Assembly: GCA_951813015.1 (NCBI GenBank)
Contig: CATOTG010000007.1
Location: forward strand, 337,752-401,751
Source: an uncultured Thermoanaerobaculia bacterium
GTDB lineage: Bacteria > Acidobacteriota > Thermoanaerobaculia > Multivoradales > Multivoraceae
Length of the DNA: 64,000 nt
Direction: 5' to 3'
The notes under the pieces are model-generated. The model had not been told where the DNA came from and searched no databases. It was given only the letters and a program-made list of their open reading frames with translations. Below, piece after piece: positions 18,021-27,037 of this stretch; the first letter of the stretch is position 1; each line of letters starts with the position of its first letter. Made by a program: the position numbers and the translations under genes.

Positions 18021-19649
18021 TCACGGCGAGTAGTAGGTCGGCGACCCGGGACCGACCGGCAGGCCGAGCGCGAACACCCAGAGGTAGAAGAGCGAGATCC
18101 AACCGATCAGGTAAGTGATCGAGTACGGGATCATCGTCGCGATCAGGGTGCCGATCCCCAGCTTCCGGTCGTAGCGCATCGCCACCGCCAGGATGAGGCC
18201 GAAGTAGCTCATCATCGGCGTGATGATGTTCGTCGTCGAATCGCCGATCCGGTACGCCGCCTGGATCACCTCCGGGCTGTAGCCGACCGTCATCAGCATC
18301 GGCACGAAGATCGGCGCCGTGACCGCCCACTGCGCGGATGCGCTGCCGAGCATCAGATTGACGAAGCAGCACATCAGGATGAACGGAATGAAGACGATCG
18401 GCCCGGTGAGGTCGAACCGGGTCAGCACATCGGCCCCGACGACCGCGGTGATCGTCCCCAGATTGGTCCAGTTGAAGAACGAGACGAACTGGGCAGCGAA
18501 GAAGACGAGCACCAGGTAGGGCCCGAGGGAACTCATCGAGCGTCCCATGCCGTCGATCACGTCGCGGTCGTTGCGGAGCGAACCGGTCACCCGGCCGTAG
18601 ACGATCGACGGCACGATGAAGAAGACGAAGATCAGTGACACGACGCTCCGCAGCATGGGCCGCAGATCGTCGATCAGGAGGGCATTCACCGCGGGGTCGC
18701 GGAACCAGCCGTTCTCCGGCAGGGCGAGCAGCGCCAACCCGCCGAGCATCGCGAGCACGGTCACCCCGGCCAACTTCAGCCCGCGCTTCTCTGCCTTCGA
18801 CAGGGTCTTGAGACCCTCCTCCGGGTCCTCGAGATCGTCCTCCGCCCGACTCGGATCGAAGACGCCGAGCTTGGGCTCGACGATCTTCGTCGTCACCAGG
18901 GTGCCGATGATCGTGATCATGAAGGTGCTGACGAACATGAACAGGTAGTTCGCGGTCGCAGGCACCTCGTTCAAGCCGCCGGGCGCGTAGGACGGGTCGA
19001 TCAGGCGCGCCGCCTCGGTCGTGATCCCCGCCAGCAACGGGTCCACGGTGCCGATCAGAATGTTCGCGGAGTATCCCCCGGAAACGCCCGCAAAGGCGGC
19101 GGCCAGACCGACCAGCGGATGCCGGCCGACGGCCCGGAACACGACCGCCGCGAGCGGGATCAACACGACGTAGCCCATCTCCGAGGCCGTGTTCGAGACG
19201 ACCGAGGCGAACACGACGACCGCGGTCAACAGGTTGCGCGGCGCCCCCAACACGAGTGCACGCAGCAGCGCACCCAGCAAACCCGACCGTTCCGCGACAC
19301 CGACACCCAGGAGCGCGACGAGCACCGTTCCGAGGGGAGCGAAGCCGGTGAAGTTCGTCACCAGGTTCATCGCGATGCGGCGCATCCCTTCCGGATTGAG
19401 CAGACTGATCGCACGGATCAGGCCGTCCTCGGCACGGCCCGCCACTCCCTCAGGACGTGGATCCTCCACCTGCAGATCGAAGAAGGCCGCGACTCCCGAG
19501 ACGAGGAGCACGACCAGGGAAAGGACCGCGAACAGCGTGACCGGGTGCGGCAGCAGGTTGCCCAGGAACTCGACCGCGTTCAGGAAGCGATTGAACAGCC
19601 CGCGTCTCTTCGTCCTGCGCCGCTTGTGTCCCGAGTCCTCCACCCGCAA
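18021..19649 (-). CDS. AbgT-family transporter
   Basis: A 542-aa inner-membrane protein. The first in-frame start is TTG 19649 and GTG 19643 is an alternative. Hallmarks: FNRFLNAVEFLGNLLPHPVTLF, GVGVAERSGLLGALLRALV, VSNTASEMGYVVLIPLAA, SGGYSANILIGTVDPLLAGI, and FILMCCFVNLMLGSASAQW near the end. AbgT proteins move p-aminobenzoyl-glutamate or related folate fragments, and some export sulfonamides. It is monocistronic and convergent with the charged small protein's neighbourhood. Confidence 0.9.
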   Translation of the reverse strand: MRVEDSGHKRRRTKRRGLFNRFLNAVEFLGNLLPHPVTLFAVLSLVVLLVSGVAAFFDLQVEDPRPEGVAGRAEDGLIRAISLLNPEGMRRIAMNLVTNFTGFAPLGTVLVALLGVGVAERSGLLGALLRALVLGAPRNLLTAVVVFASVVSNTASEMGYVVLIPLAAVVFRAVGRHPLVGLAAAFAGVSGGYSANILIGTVDPLLAGITTEAARLIDPSYAPGGLNEVPATANYLFMFVSTFMITIIGTLVTTKIVEPKLGVFDPSRAEDDLEDPEEGLKTLSKAEKRGLKLAGVTVLAMLGGLALLALPENGWFRDPAVNALLIDDLRPMLRSVVSLIFVFFIVPSIVYGRVTGSLRNDRDVIDGMGRSMSSLGPYLVLVFFAAQFVSFFNWTNLGTITAVVGADVLTRFDLTGPIVFIPFILMCCFVNLMLGSASAQWAVTAPIFVPMLMTVGYSPEVIQAAYRIGDSTTNIITPMMSYFGLILAVAMRYDRKLGIGTLIATMIPYSITYLIGWISLFYLWVFALGLPVGPGSPTYYSP

Positions 19650-19755
19650 ACAGTAACCGACGGCTCGCGCCTCAAACGCCGGATGCCGGCCAGAACCCGG
19701 GTGGCGCGATCCGCGACACCCGTGAACTAGTCCGTGCGCCCGTCATCGGGCGGCC

Positions 19756-19778
19756 GGATGGCAGGCCGGCGCACCCGG
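19756..19778 (+). repeat. Shortened copy of the 30-bp dispersed repeat
   Basis: GGATGGCAG then GCCGGCGCACCCGG, matching both ends of the element at 12563 with the centre shortened by 7 bases. It lies between the ends or starts of the AbgT and PhoD genes. A half copy (GGATGCCGGCCAG) starts at 19681. Confidence 0.4.
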
Positions 19779-19796
19779 TTTCCGCCGCGCAGGCTC

Positions 19797-21437
19797 CTAG
19801 CCCCGGCGGATCACCGAGGTGTGGTATGGCTCGAGTTCGTCGATCGCTGACTCGGGTTCGCCCGTCTTCCAGGCGAACAGCCGCACCGTGATCTCGGACG
19901 GCGTCACGTCGAAGAGCGCGAAGCCGTTCTTCTCGAAGGTCTCGCCCCGTATGTCGTGAACAAGGCCGGTGGCCGCCAGCGGTGGCGTCCCACGGGCCGC
20001 CGAAGGCCAACCGGTCAGGGTGCCAAGCGGTCCGGTCAGCACGGCGTGAACCGGGTTGGCTGAGAGATCCAGGCTGCCGCTTCGCTCGAGGACGGAGTGG
20101 CCGATCGCGTGCAGGTCGCCCGACAGCACCACACCGGTCCGCTGCGACTGGGACGTCAGCGACTCCAGCAGGCGCTGATGCTGCCGCAGCCAGCCCACCT
20201 GCCAGAAGTACTTCTCCCGCTCCGTCGTCAGCCTGAAGTTGCTGCCGGCAAAGTCACCGATTCGCGACACGGTGGCGCCGCCGTCGTCGAGGTCGGCGAC
20301 ATCCGGGTACCACTCGCGCCACTTCCCCGCCGACCAGCCGAACGGGTGCGACGGCACGTGGAACAACTGCGCGACCGACTCGTCCCGTGTGCGCTGGTGC
20401 AGCCAGTTCTCGGTCTCCGGCGGCACGAGACCGGCGTGGATTCCCTTGAGCGAAAGGTAACGGGCGCAGTCGTAGATCAGGACCTCGGCCAGCCGGCCGT
20501 AGCGGAACGTGCCGAACGCCTCGGAGATGCCGGGCTCCCGGTCGCCGGCGCCGGCGCCGGACATCGCAAGCGGACGTTCCACATCCGGCAGGAACTCCGG
20601 CAGGAACGCGTTGCGGGTGAACCGGGCGAACTCGACCTGGTAGCGGTCGGGAGGCAGGGTGACCATCCGGGGGTCCGCGTCGTCGTTCTCGTAGTAGTCG
20701 TGGTCATCGCTAACGAAGTAGGAAGGCGTCGACCGCAGCATGACCCCGTAGAGCTCCGCGATCTGCGGCCCGACCGCGGCCTTGATCGAGGTTTCGTTGC
20801 TGGTTCCCAGCGCGGGCAGGCTGAGGTCCAGCCAGCCGATCCGCTCGTAGAACTCGCGGGAACGCCGGCCACGCTCCTCCCCGCGGTTGTAGAGCACGGT
20901 GCGCTGGTCCCAGTAGATGTGGTCGCCGATCGCGATCAGCGCCCGCGGGCGGAAGGAGAGCGCCCGGCGCAGGAGCCTGCGGCGAACCGCCAGCGGCAGG
21001 AAGGAGCCCGACTCGGGATGGCCCCCGGCGCAGGTGTAGGCGAGGAACCGGACCGACTCGGGTTGGGCCGAGGGCAACGGGAACGTGCGGAGAGGCCACG
21101 GATCGCACAGCGCCTCGCCGCCGCCCAGCAGTTGCGGCGTGTACTCCGTGTCTGCTTCCAGGCCGCGAGCGTCGAAGGAGAAGAAGCGCCTTTCCGTGTC
21201 CGTGCTCCGGCCCGCCACCAGCCGGCCGCCGATCCGCAGCACCGGCACGAAGTCGAGCGAGTCGGCGAAGGAGCACTTGAGCGCCACGCGGTCGTGGCTC
21301 GCCGCCGGAATCAGGTGCTGGAGCGGGCCGCCCCGCCAGCCGTCCTGCCCGACGGCGGGCGACCGGCCCAGTCCGGTTCCGGCCGCCGCCACGGCGGCAC
21401 TCGCGATGAATCGCCTGCGGGTCCAGTTGGTCGTCAT
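19797..21437 (-). CDS. PhoD-like metallophosphatase, TAT-exported
   Basis: A 546-aa protein. The N-terminus has a twin-arginine signal (RRRFIASAAVAAAGTG). Metal-binding motifs of the PhoD/alkaline phosphatase D fold follow: AIGDHIYWD, VSDDHDYYENDD, and VVLSGDLHAIGHS near residue 440. These proteins cleave phosphodiesters or monoesters in the periplasm, often with calcium and iron. Its start overlaps the stop of the metalloprotease gene by 4 bases (ATGA), so the two are translationally coupled. Confidence 0.85.
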   Translation of the reverse strand: MTTNWTRRRFIASAAVAAAGTGLGRSPAVGQDGWRGGPLQHLIPAASHDRVALKCSFADSLDFVPVLRIGGRLVAGRSTDTERRFFSFDARGLEADTEYTPQLLGGGEALCDPWPLRTFPLPSAQPESVRFLAYTCAGGHPESGSFLPLAVRRRLLRRALSFRPRALIAIGDHIYWDQRTVLYNRGEERGRRSREFYERIGWLDLSLPALGTSNETSIKAAVGPQIAELYGVMLRSTPSYFVSDDHDYYENDDADPRMVTLPPDRYQVEFARFTRNAFLPEFLPDVERPLAMSGAGAGDREPGISEAFGTFRYGRLAEVLIYDCARYLSLKGIHAGLVPPETENWLHQRTRDESVAQLFHVPSHPFGWSAGKWREWYPDVADLDDGGATVSRIGDFAGSNFRLTTEREKYFWQVGWLRQHQRLLESLTSQSQRTGVVLSGDLHAIGHSVLERSGSLDLSANPVHAVLTGPLGTLTGWPSAARGTPPLAATGLVHDIRGETFEKNGFALFDVTPSEITVRLFAWKTGEPESAIDELEPYHTSVIRRG

Positions 21438-22114
21438 GGTTGGGTTCCCTCAAGGAAGTTGCGAAGCCGCGCGCGGTCGACGTCAGTCAGCGGAAGGAAT
21501 CGCGGCTCGTCCTGGCTGAGTGCAGTCGACGTGTCGCATGGCTGGCACATCAGAACGCCCGGTTCGCGAAGATGCTTCAGACCGAGAACGTGCCCGAGTT
21601 CGTGCGCGATCACGTTGCGGACGACGTTCTCCCGTTCGTCGCCGGCCGGAATGGCAACGAAGTAGCGCCCGTCCTCTCCGTAGGGCCAGGCGAACGGCAT
21701 CAGGTTCTGCGCCGACAGCAACACGACGACCTCCGCTTCGACCGCGAAGAGTTGCTCCGGCGGCTCGGGTCCCGGGCCGGACGAGTGCAGGCGCCCGGCG
21801 AGCTGGGAAAGCTGGTGCGCGTAGTTCTCGAACGGCCGGGAGCCTTCCGGCGGCGCGACGAGTTCCGGTTCGACAAACGGGGCGCCCAGGCCGAGATTCG
21901 AGACGGCCTCGTTCCAGAACGAAACGGCTTCCCCCACCATGGCGATCCGTTCGTCTTCGGGCGCCACGGCCAGCACCGCGATCCGCCTGGGTTTGCCGAC
22001 AGTCGAGTCCGAAGCGGCTGCAAGTGGCACAATGCCCATCGCAAGAACCAGAGGCGCCGCGAGGCCAGGAGCCTGCGCAAGAGAAACCGGGTGCGCCGGC
22101 GTCCCCGCCGGCAT
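21434..22114 (-). CDS. Exported matrixin-like zinc metalloprotease
   Basis: A 226-aa protein. I chose ATG 22114 because a signal peptide follows (LAAPLVLAMGIVPLAAA). The zinc site is HELGHVLGLKH (HExxHxxGxxH) near residue 170, followed by the Met-turn-like GVLMCQPC. The 5' end lies under the start region of the divergent S15 gene, so the two promoters must share about 60 bases. It is coupled to the PhoD gene downstream. The substrate is unknown. Confidence 0.75.
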   Translation of the reverse strand: MPAGTPAHPVSLAQAPGLAAPLVLAMGIVPLAAASDSTVGKPRRIAVLAVAPEDERIAMVGEAVSFWNEAVSNLGLGAPFVEPELVAPPEGSRPFENYAHQLSQLAGRLHSSGPGPEPPEQLFAVEAEVVVLLSAQNLMPFAWPYGEDGRYFVAIPAGDERENVVRNVIAHELGHVLGLKHLREPGVLMCQPCDTSTALSQDEPRFLPLTDVDRARLRNFLEGTQP

Positions 22115-22115
22115 C
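22086..22115 (-). repeat. Inverted copy of the 30-bp dispersed repeat
   Basis: Read on the minus strand this is GGATGCCGGC, GGGGAC, GCCGGCGCACCCGG, 30 bp, with the same ends and length as 12563-12592. It overlaps the presumed start of the metalloprotease gene, which may mean that gene starts slightly further in or that the element supplied the start. Confidence 0.5.
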
Positions 22116-22169
22116 CGGCGCGAAGCGCCGGCTTCCGGACCTCGCCTCGCCCTCCAGGAGAAAGTCATC

Positions 22170-24089
22170 ATGCGCCAGGTTCGAACGGTCATCCGTCCAG
22201 TTGTCGTCTTCCTCTCCCTTGGCCTGATGGGGTCGTCCGTCACCGCCCAGATCCACCGTACGCCAGATCCGGTACGCCGGGCCGACCTCGACCGCAAGGC
22301 GGAGATCGACCGAATGGTCATGGTACCGATGCGCGACGGTGTGCGTCTCGCCACCGAGATCTACCGGCCGCGCGACGCCGAGGGCCCGTTGCCGGCGATC
22401 TTCTGGCGCACGCCCTACAACTTCAGCCCGCTGCCGGAGCCCAACCTGGAACGCCCGAGCGCGCTGCTCAAGTTCGGCCTCGACGCGATCGAGCGCGGCT
22501 ACGCCTTCGTGGTCCAGAACGAGCGCGGCAAGTTCTTCTCCGAAGGCGACTGGGAGATCCTCGGCCGGCCACGCACCGACGGCTACGACGCACTGACCTG
22601 GATCACCGACCAGCCGTGGTCGAACGGCAAGATCGCGACGCTCGGCTGCTCCTCGACCGCGGAGTGGCAGATGGGGCTCGCCGCCATGCGCCATCCAGGC
22701 CACGCGGCCGCGGTGCCCATGGGCCAGGGCGCGGGCATCGGCCGCATGGGGCCGTTCTACGAGCAGGGGAACTTCTACCGCGGCGGCGCGGTGCAGCTTC
22801 CCATGGCGGCGTGGCTCTACGGCGAGCAGAACACCCAGCGTCCGACCTTCCCGCCCGGCACGAGCCGGGAGGACCTGGAACGACTCGCGACCTACTTCGA
22901 CCTGGCCGCGAAGATGCCGGCCGTCGACTGGGAGCAGGCGCTTCGTCACCTGCCGATCCAGACGTTGATCGAGTCGGTCGGCGGTCCGAAGGGGATCTTC
23001 GGCGAGTTCGCCGCCCGCCTGCCGGACGATCCAGCCTGGTACGAGGGCGGCCTCTACCACGACGACGAGCCCTTCGGGGTGCCGGCGCTGTGGGCCAACT
23101 CCTGGTACGACCTGTCCGTTTCGCCGAACCTGGCGCTATACGGCCACGTGCGCGAGAACGCCGACCCGGAGGTCCGCGACCACCAGTACATGGTCGTCGC
23201 GCCCAGCCTGCACTGCAACATGTACCGGCTGACGGATCCGCTGATCGTCGGCGAACGGAACTTCGGCGACACGGACTTCGCCTTCGACGAGATGCTGTGG
23301 AGCTTTCTCGACCGTTTCACCAAGCCCGAGGCGAACGGGTTCGAGAACCGCTACGCCAAGGTCCGCTACTTCCTGATGGGCGAGGACGGCTGGCGGAACG
23401 CGGACGAATGGCCACCCGCCGGCGTCGAGCCCGTCACGCTCTACCTGGACAGTGGCGGCAGCGCGAACAGCTCCGCCGGAGACGGCAGGCTCACAACGGA
23501 TGCCAGCGGCAACGGCGCCGGCGCCGGCGCCGACCGTTTCGTCTACGACCCGGGCGCGCCCGTGCCGACCCACGGCGGCGCCTTCTGCTGCATGGGCGAC
23601 TACGAACCGGGCGCCTTCGACCAGCGCGGCGTCGAGGCCCGCGCCGACGTGCTCGTCTACACGACGGAACCGTTCGAAGAACCGCTCGCCGTCGTCGGAT
23701 CGATCGACCTCGTCCTGCACGTCTCCTCCGACGCACCGGACACCGATTTCACGGTCAAGCTCGTGGACGTCTTCCCCGACGGTCGGGCCTTCAACCTCGA
23801 CGACACGATCCTCCGCATGCGCTACCGCGAAGGCTTCGACCGGCACGTCCTGATGGATCCGGGCGAGGTGTACGAAGTGTCGCTCGGACCGCTCGCGACC
23901 GCCAACGTGTTCGGCGCCGGTCACCGGCTGCGGATCGAGATCTCGAGCAGCAACTTCCCCCGCTACGACCGCAACCTGAACACCGGTGGCAACAACTACG
24001 ACGAAACCGAGTGGCGCGCGGCGAACAACGTCGTCCACCACTCGGCGGAGCATCCCTCGCGGATCGTGCTGTCAGTGCTCGACCGCTGA
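22170..24089 (+). CDS. CocE/NonD-type (S15) exported hydrolase
   Basis: A 639-aa protein. ATG 22170 has AGGAG 9 bases upstream and is followed by a signal peptide ending SVTA-Q. The X-Pro dipeptidyl-peptidase/CocE fold shows VPMRDGVRLATEIYRP at ~50, the nucleophile elbow LGCSSTAEWQMGLAAM (~154-169), VVAPSLHCNMYRL, and the C-terminal jelly-roll with SSDAPDTDFTVKLVDVFPDG. The family cleaves esters or amides. It diverges from the metalloprotease/PhoD operon. Confidence 0.85.
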   Translation: MRQVRTVIRPVVVFLSLGLMGSSVTAQIHRTPDPVRRADLDRKAEIDRMVMVPMRDGVRLATEIYRPRDAEGPLPAIFWRTPYNFSPLPEPNLERPSALLKFGLDAIERGYAFVVQNERGKFFSEGDWEILGRPRTDGYDALTWITDQPWSNGKIATLGCSSTAEWQMGLAAMRHPGHAAAVPMGQGAGIGRMGPFYEQGNFYRGGAVQLPMAAWLYGEQNTQRPTFPPGTSREDLERLATYFDLAAKMPAVDWEQALRHLPIQTLIESVGGPKGIFGEFAARLPDDPAWYEGGLYHDDEPFGVPALWANSWYDLSVSPNLALYGHVRENADPEVRDHQYMVVAPSLHCNMYRLTDPLIVGERNFGDTDFAFDEMLWSFLDRFTKPEANGFENRYAKVRYFLMGEDGWRNADEWPPAGVEPVTLYLDSGGSANSSAGDGRLTTDASGNGAGAGADRFVYDPGAPVPTHGGAFCCMGDYEPGAFDQRGVEARADVLVYTTEPFEEPLAVVGSIDLVLHVSSDAPDTDFTVKLVDVFPDGRAFNLDDTILRMRYREGFDRHVLMDPGEVYEVSLGPLATANVFGAGHRLRIEISSSNFPRYDRNLNTGGNNYDETEWRAANNVVHHSAEHPSRIVLSVLDR

Positions 24090-24165
24090 GCAACCAGCAA
24101 CAGACACGGCCAAGCCAGCCGCACCGCCCGATGGCTTTGTTCCGACTCCGGCCCGACCGGGCGGG

Positions 24166-25254
24166 TCACTCGCCGCCGGTTGAGCCGGCCATCGCGTCCG
24201 CCTCGAGTAGCCGCGCGCCGCGCATCACGTTGCCGAGCGCGTAGTTGCCCTCGTGGCAGGCGTACTCGAATACCTTGTTGGGAGTCGACCGCCACACGTA
24301 CTCGCCGCTCCAGGGTGTTTCCCAGACGTTCGGGTCTTCGACCGTGAACCCGTAGAGCAGGTTGCCGTCCGGCAGACGCTGGAAGCGCTCCACGACGTGC
24401 AGGTCCTTCGTTGCCGAACCGAGGCCCGGTTCTTCGCCGAAGTTCGTCGTGTCGACGACCAGCGTGTCGCCTTCCCACCGGCCGATCGAATCGCCCATCC
24501 AGCGGCGCTCCGAGGACGGCGCGTGCTCGCCGCCGATGCGCACGACGCGGGCGTCGTGGACCATCTCGATCAGGATCATCACGTGGTTTCCGGTCTGCAC
24601 GATCCGCTTGTGGTTGTTGTAGAGCGCCGGCAGCATCGGTGGCCCGCCGGTGGAGCTGAAGCCCATCAGGCAACGCTCCGGCAGCGGCCGCTGCTCCATG
24701 TTGTCGTAGGGGCCGGAACCGTCGTCGCTCTCCTCCAGCCACCATGCGGTGCCCGTGTTCTTGTGACCGAAGGCGGCGAACTGAGCCGCCGCGCGCGCCA
24801 TGCCGGCAGGCGTCATCTCCGGGTACTGGCCGTTCGGCGGATCGGTCATGATCGAGGTCCGCCACTTGCCGTCGATCCGGACCACGTTGTCGCCAGGATC
24901 CATGTAGAAGGCGTTGTAGCCGCCGCTGCCGCCGGACGCGACCTCGAGCCCCGGATCAAAGATCGGCGCGCCGCCGACCGGAGGCGCCTCGCGGTTCGGA
25001 TCGCTCGGCTTGAAGTCGGCCTCGTAGATCTCGGCCTTGCGGCGCGCAATCGCTTCCGCCTCTTCATCGGTCAGGGTCAGGCGATCGCCGAACTCCCGAG
25101 GCCTCGTGAGGGGAGTCAGCGTGGCGACGTCGTAGGCGCCCGTCAAGTCGGGCTTGCCGTCGGCCCGCCGCGGGACATCGTCCTGCGCGGCAAGGGCGAT
25201 CGGGGCGGCCAGCAGCACCGCCAAGCTCAGGAGAAGGAAACGCTCAAACTTCAT
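24166..25254 (-). CDS. Exported protein, paralogue family A (copy 1)
   Basis: A 362-aa protein with a clear signal peptide (FLLLSLAVLLAAPIALAAQD). The shared family signature is GRWEGDTLVVDTTNF, VERFQRLPDGNLLY, TVEDPNVWETPWSG, then YACHEGNYALGNV. Two paralogues lie at 27038 and 28788. The signature suggests a beta-rich periplasmic protein of unknown function (often annotated hypothetical). It follows the DUF6152 gene on the same strand by 141 bases, which is the usual neighbourhood of this family. Confidence 0.75.
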   Translation of the reverse strand: MKFERFLLLSLAVLLAAPIALAAQDDVPRRADGKPDLTGAYDVATLTPLTRPREFGDRLTLTDEEAEAIARRKAEIYEADFKPSDPNREAPPVGGAPIFDPGLEVASGGSGGYNAFYMDPGDNVVRIDGKWRTSIMTDPPNGQYPEMTPAGMARAAAQFAAFGHKNTGTAWWLEESDDGSGPYDNMEQRPLPERCLMGFSSTGGPPMLPALYNNHKRIVQTGNHVMILIEMVHDARVVRIGGEHAPSSERRWMGDSIGRWEGDTLVVDTTNFGEEPGLGSATKDLHVVERFQRLPDGNLLYGFTVEDPNVWETPWSGEYVWRSTPNKVFEYACHEGNYALGNVMRGARLLEADAMAGSTGGE

Positions 25255-25395
25255 CCGGCACCCCCTCGTGCATCGTGTATCCGTGGTCAACGCAACGGTA
25301 CCACCCAAATTCCCGGCGCCGGGAGCGCGCTCCAACCAGCCGCAGCCCCGACCGGCCTGCACGCTCGTCGGTCTGAGGCGAAGCCTCGCTACGGC

Positions 25396-25851
25396 TTAGC
25401 CGGAAGACTCCCGATCGTCGTATGGCGCACCCGTGCCCGAAGAACCGGCAAACAGCCGGCGGCCGTCGGGAAGCGTCACGTCGCGTCCGTTCGCCCGCGG
25501 CGCACCGTCGATCGCCTGATAGCCCTCCACGAGCACCTCGGTGCCCGGAGCGACCGAGTTCTTCTTCCAGCCGCGCCGTACCAGGGCGCCCGGCGGTCCG
25601 CACTCGACCATCCAGGCGGTCACCGTGCCGTCCTCGTCCGTCACGTCGATGTGAATCCAGGCATGGGGGTTCACCCACTCGACCTTCGTCACCTGGCCGC
25701 GCAGCCGCACCGGCTTCGTCGCGTCGAACTCGGCGGCGAAGGCGTGGTGGGCGGACGCCGGTGGCGCCGGCGCCAGAAAGACCAGGGCCGTGGCCGCGGC
25801 GAGTCCAGTGGCCAAAAGCGCCAGCCGGGAGAGGAATCGAGTCGTCTTCAT
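25396..25851 (-). CDS. DUF6152 small exported protein
   Basis: A 151-aa protein. ATG 25851 is preferred over 25860 because an AGG lies 9 bases upstream. The signal peptide ends ASAHH. The mature part has AHHAFAAEFDATKPVRLRG, then TKVEWVNPHAWIHIDV, the DUF6152 hallmark, an OB-like beta barrel. The family almost always lies next to family-A proteins, as here, so the two probably act together in the periplasm. Confidence 0.8.
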   Translation of the reverse strand: MKTTRFLSRLALLATGLAAATALVFLAPAPPASAHHAFAAEFDATKPVRLRGQVTKVEWVNPHAWIHIDVTDEDGTVTAWMVECGPPGALVRRGWKKNSVAPGTEVLVEGYQAIDGAPRANGRDVTLPDGRRLFAGSSGTGAPYDDRESSG

Positions 25852-25960
25852 CAGCGTCATCCTGCGTCGAACCGTGGCTTTGACTGAAGGCCAACCCTAG
25901 CACCTGCACGGCACGAATCCGGCCGTGAAGCCGCCCGCGAGAACCCTCTTCTCGTGGCGG

Positions 25961-26965
25961 CTACGGCGCCTCGTCCGGACTCGTCGGAGGCGCCTCGACC
26001 CGGCGCAGGAAGTCCTCGGCATCGCGGCACTCGACCGCTGCCCCGATGGCTGCGGTTGTATCCGTCGTCGCCGAGAGCCGCTCCAGCCAGGCTTCCACCG
26101 CAGGCGTGATCGCCAAATCGCGGGCCTGGAGCGCCTTCCGCACGAGGCAACGCGCCATCTCAAGCGCGCCTTCCGCACGGCCCTCCGCACGGCCCTCCGC
26201 ACGGCTCTCTTCGCGTTCGGCGCCAAGGAACCGGTCGTCGTCGGGACCGGTGCCGGCCGCCCTGCCCAGCCTGCGGCCCACACGGCGCACCGCCGCGACG
26301 GTCTCCGCCGACTTCCCCGCCTCGTTCAGCGCCCGGTGGATCTCCGCCGCCCGCCAGTCCGCAAACGCGCGGCTGACAGCCGACTCGACGTAGCGGTCGC
26401 CGTCCAGGAGATAGATCGTCAGTCGCGGTCGGCCCGAAGTCCGCCGCGCCATCCAGACCGGTTCGGGCACCTCCACCCACACTTCCGGAAGACCCCAGGA
26501 GGCGTAGACATCCAGCTTCCGTCGGCGGACATCGGTCGTGTGGTCGACTTCGAGGATCACATCCGGCAACGGGCCAACGTCGACATCGATCTCCTTGCCG
26601 CGCCGCGCGGGCCGCTCGAGAAAGAAGGTCTCGTCAGCCTGCACAAGGACCTCGCGTACGCCATCCTCGTCGAACTGCACCAGGCTCGTCGAGCCCAGCG
26701 CCAGGATCTCCGAACCCCGGGCCAGCGCAATCTCCCGGATCAGACCGGCGAGGCCACGCGACGGGATCTCGTGATACGCCGTAGTTCCTTCGGCGATCAC
26801 AACCGCGGTCGAACTGCGGGACTCCCAGTACTCGATGCGGCCCTCGTAGTCGTCGAGCTTCTCGACCGGCAGGTGAACAGCGCGGCATCCGGGGAAGTCC
26901 GCCAGATCAAGCGGCCGCCGCGGCTCGCGCGGCTGTTGCGGACTTCTGAGGACGGGGTCGGCCAT
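25961..26965 (-). CDS. Uma2-family nuclease-fold protein
   Basis: A 334-aa protein. The Uma2 (DUF820) core shows PVEKLDDYEGRIEYW, the PD-ExK-like PDVILEVDHTTDVRRRK at ~134, and KLDVYASWGLPEVWVEV. A C-terminal extension has three EGRAEGRAEGA-type repeats (~247-258) and a helical tail. Uma2 proteins are nuclease-like and often multiply in multicellular or complex bacteria; their role is unclear. It is a single gene. Confidence 0.85.
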   Translation of the reverse strand: MADPVLRSPQQPREPRRPLDLADFPGCRAVHLPVEKLDDYEGRIEYWESRSSTAVVIAEGTTAYHEIPSRGLAGLIREIALARGSEILALGSTSLVQFDEDGVREVLVQADETFFLERPARRGKEIDVDVGPLPDVILEVDHTTDVRRRKLDVYASWGLPEVWVEVPEPVWMARRTSGRPRLTIYLLDGDRYVESAVSRAFADWRAAEIHRALNEAGKSAETVAAVRRVGRRLGRAAGTGPDDDRFLGAEREESRAEGRAEGRAEGALEMARCLVRKALQARDLAITPAVEAWLERLSATTDTTAAIGAAVECRDAEDFLRRVEAPPTSPDEAP

Positions 26966-27037
26966 TGTCGAGGAGTATAAGACCGGAAGGCCGGCGCACC
27001 GACAGTCGGACGTCGAGAAAACGGCTGGCTACGGCCT

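Noticed and set aside
21440..24244. 934-codon plus-strand frame over the S15 gene
   Set aside because: Arg/Pro-rich shadow; the S15 frame has a signal peptide, RBS and a recognisable fold.
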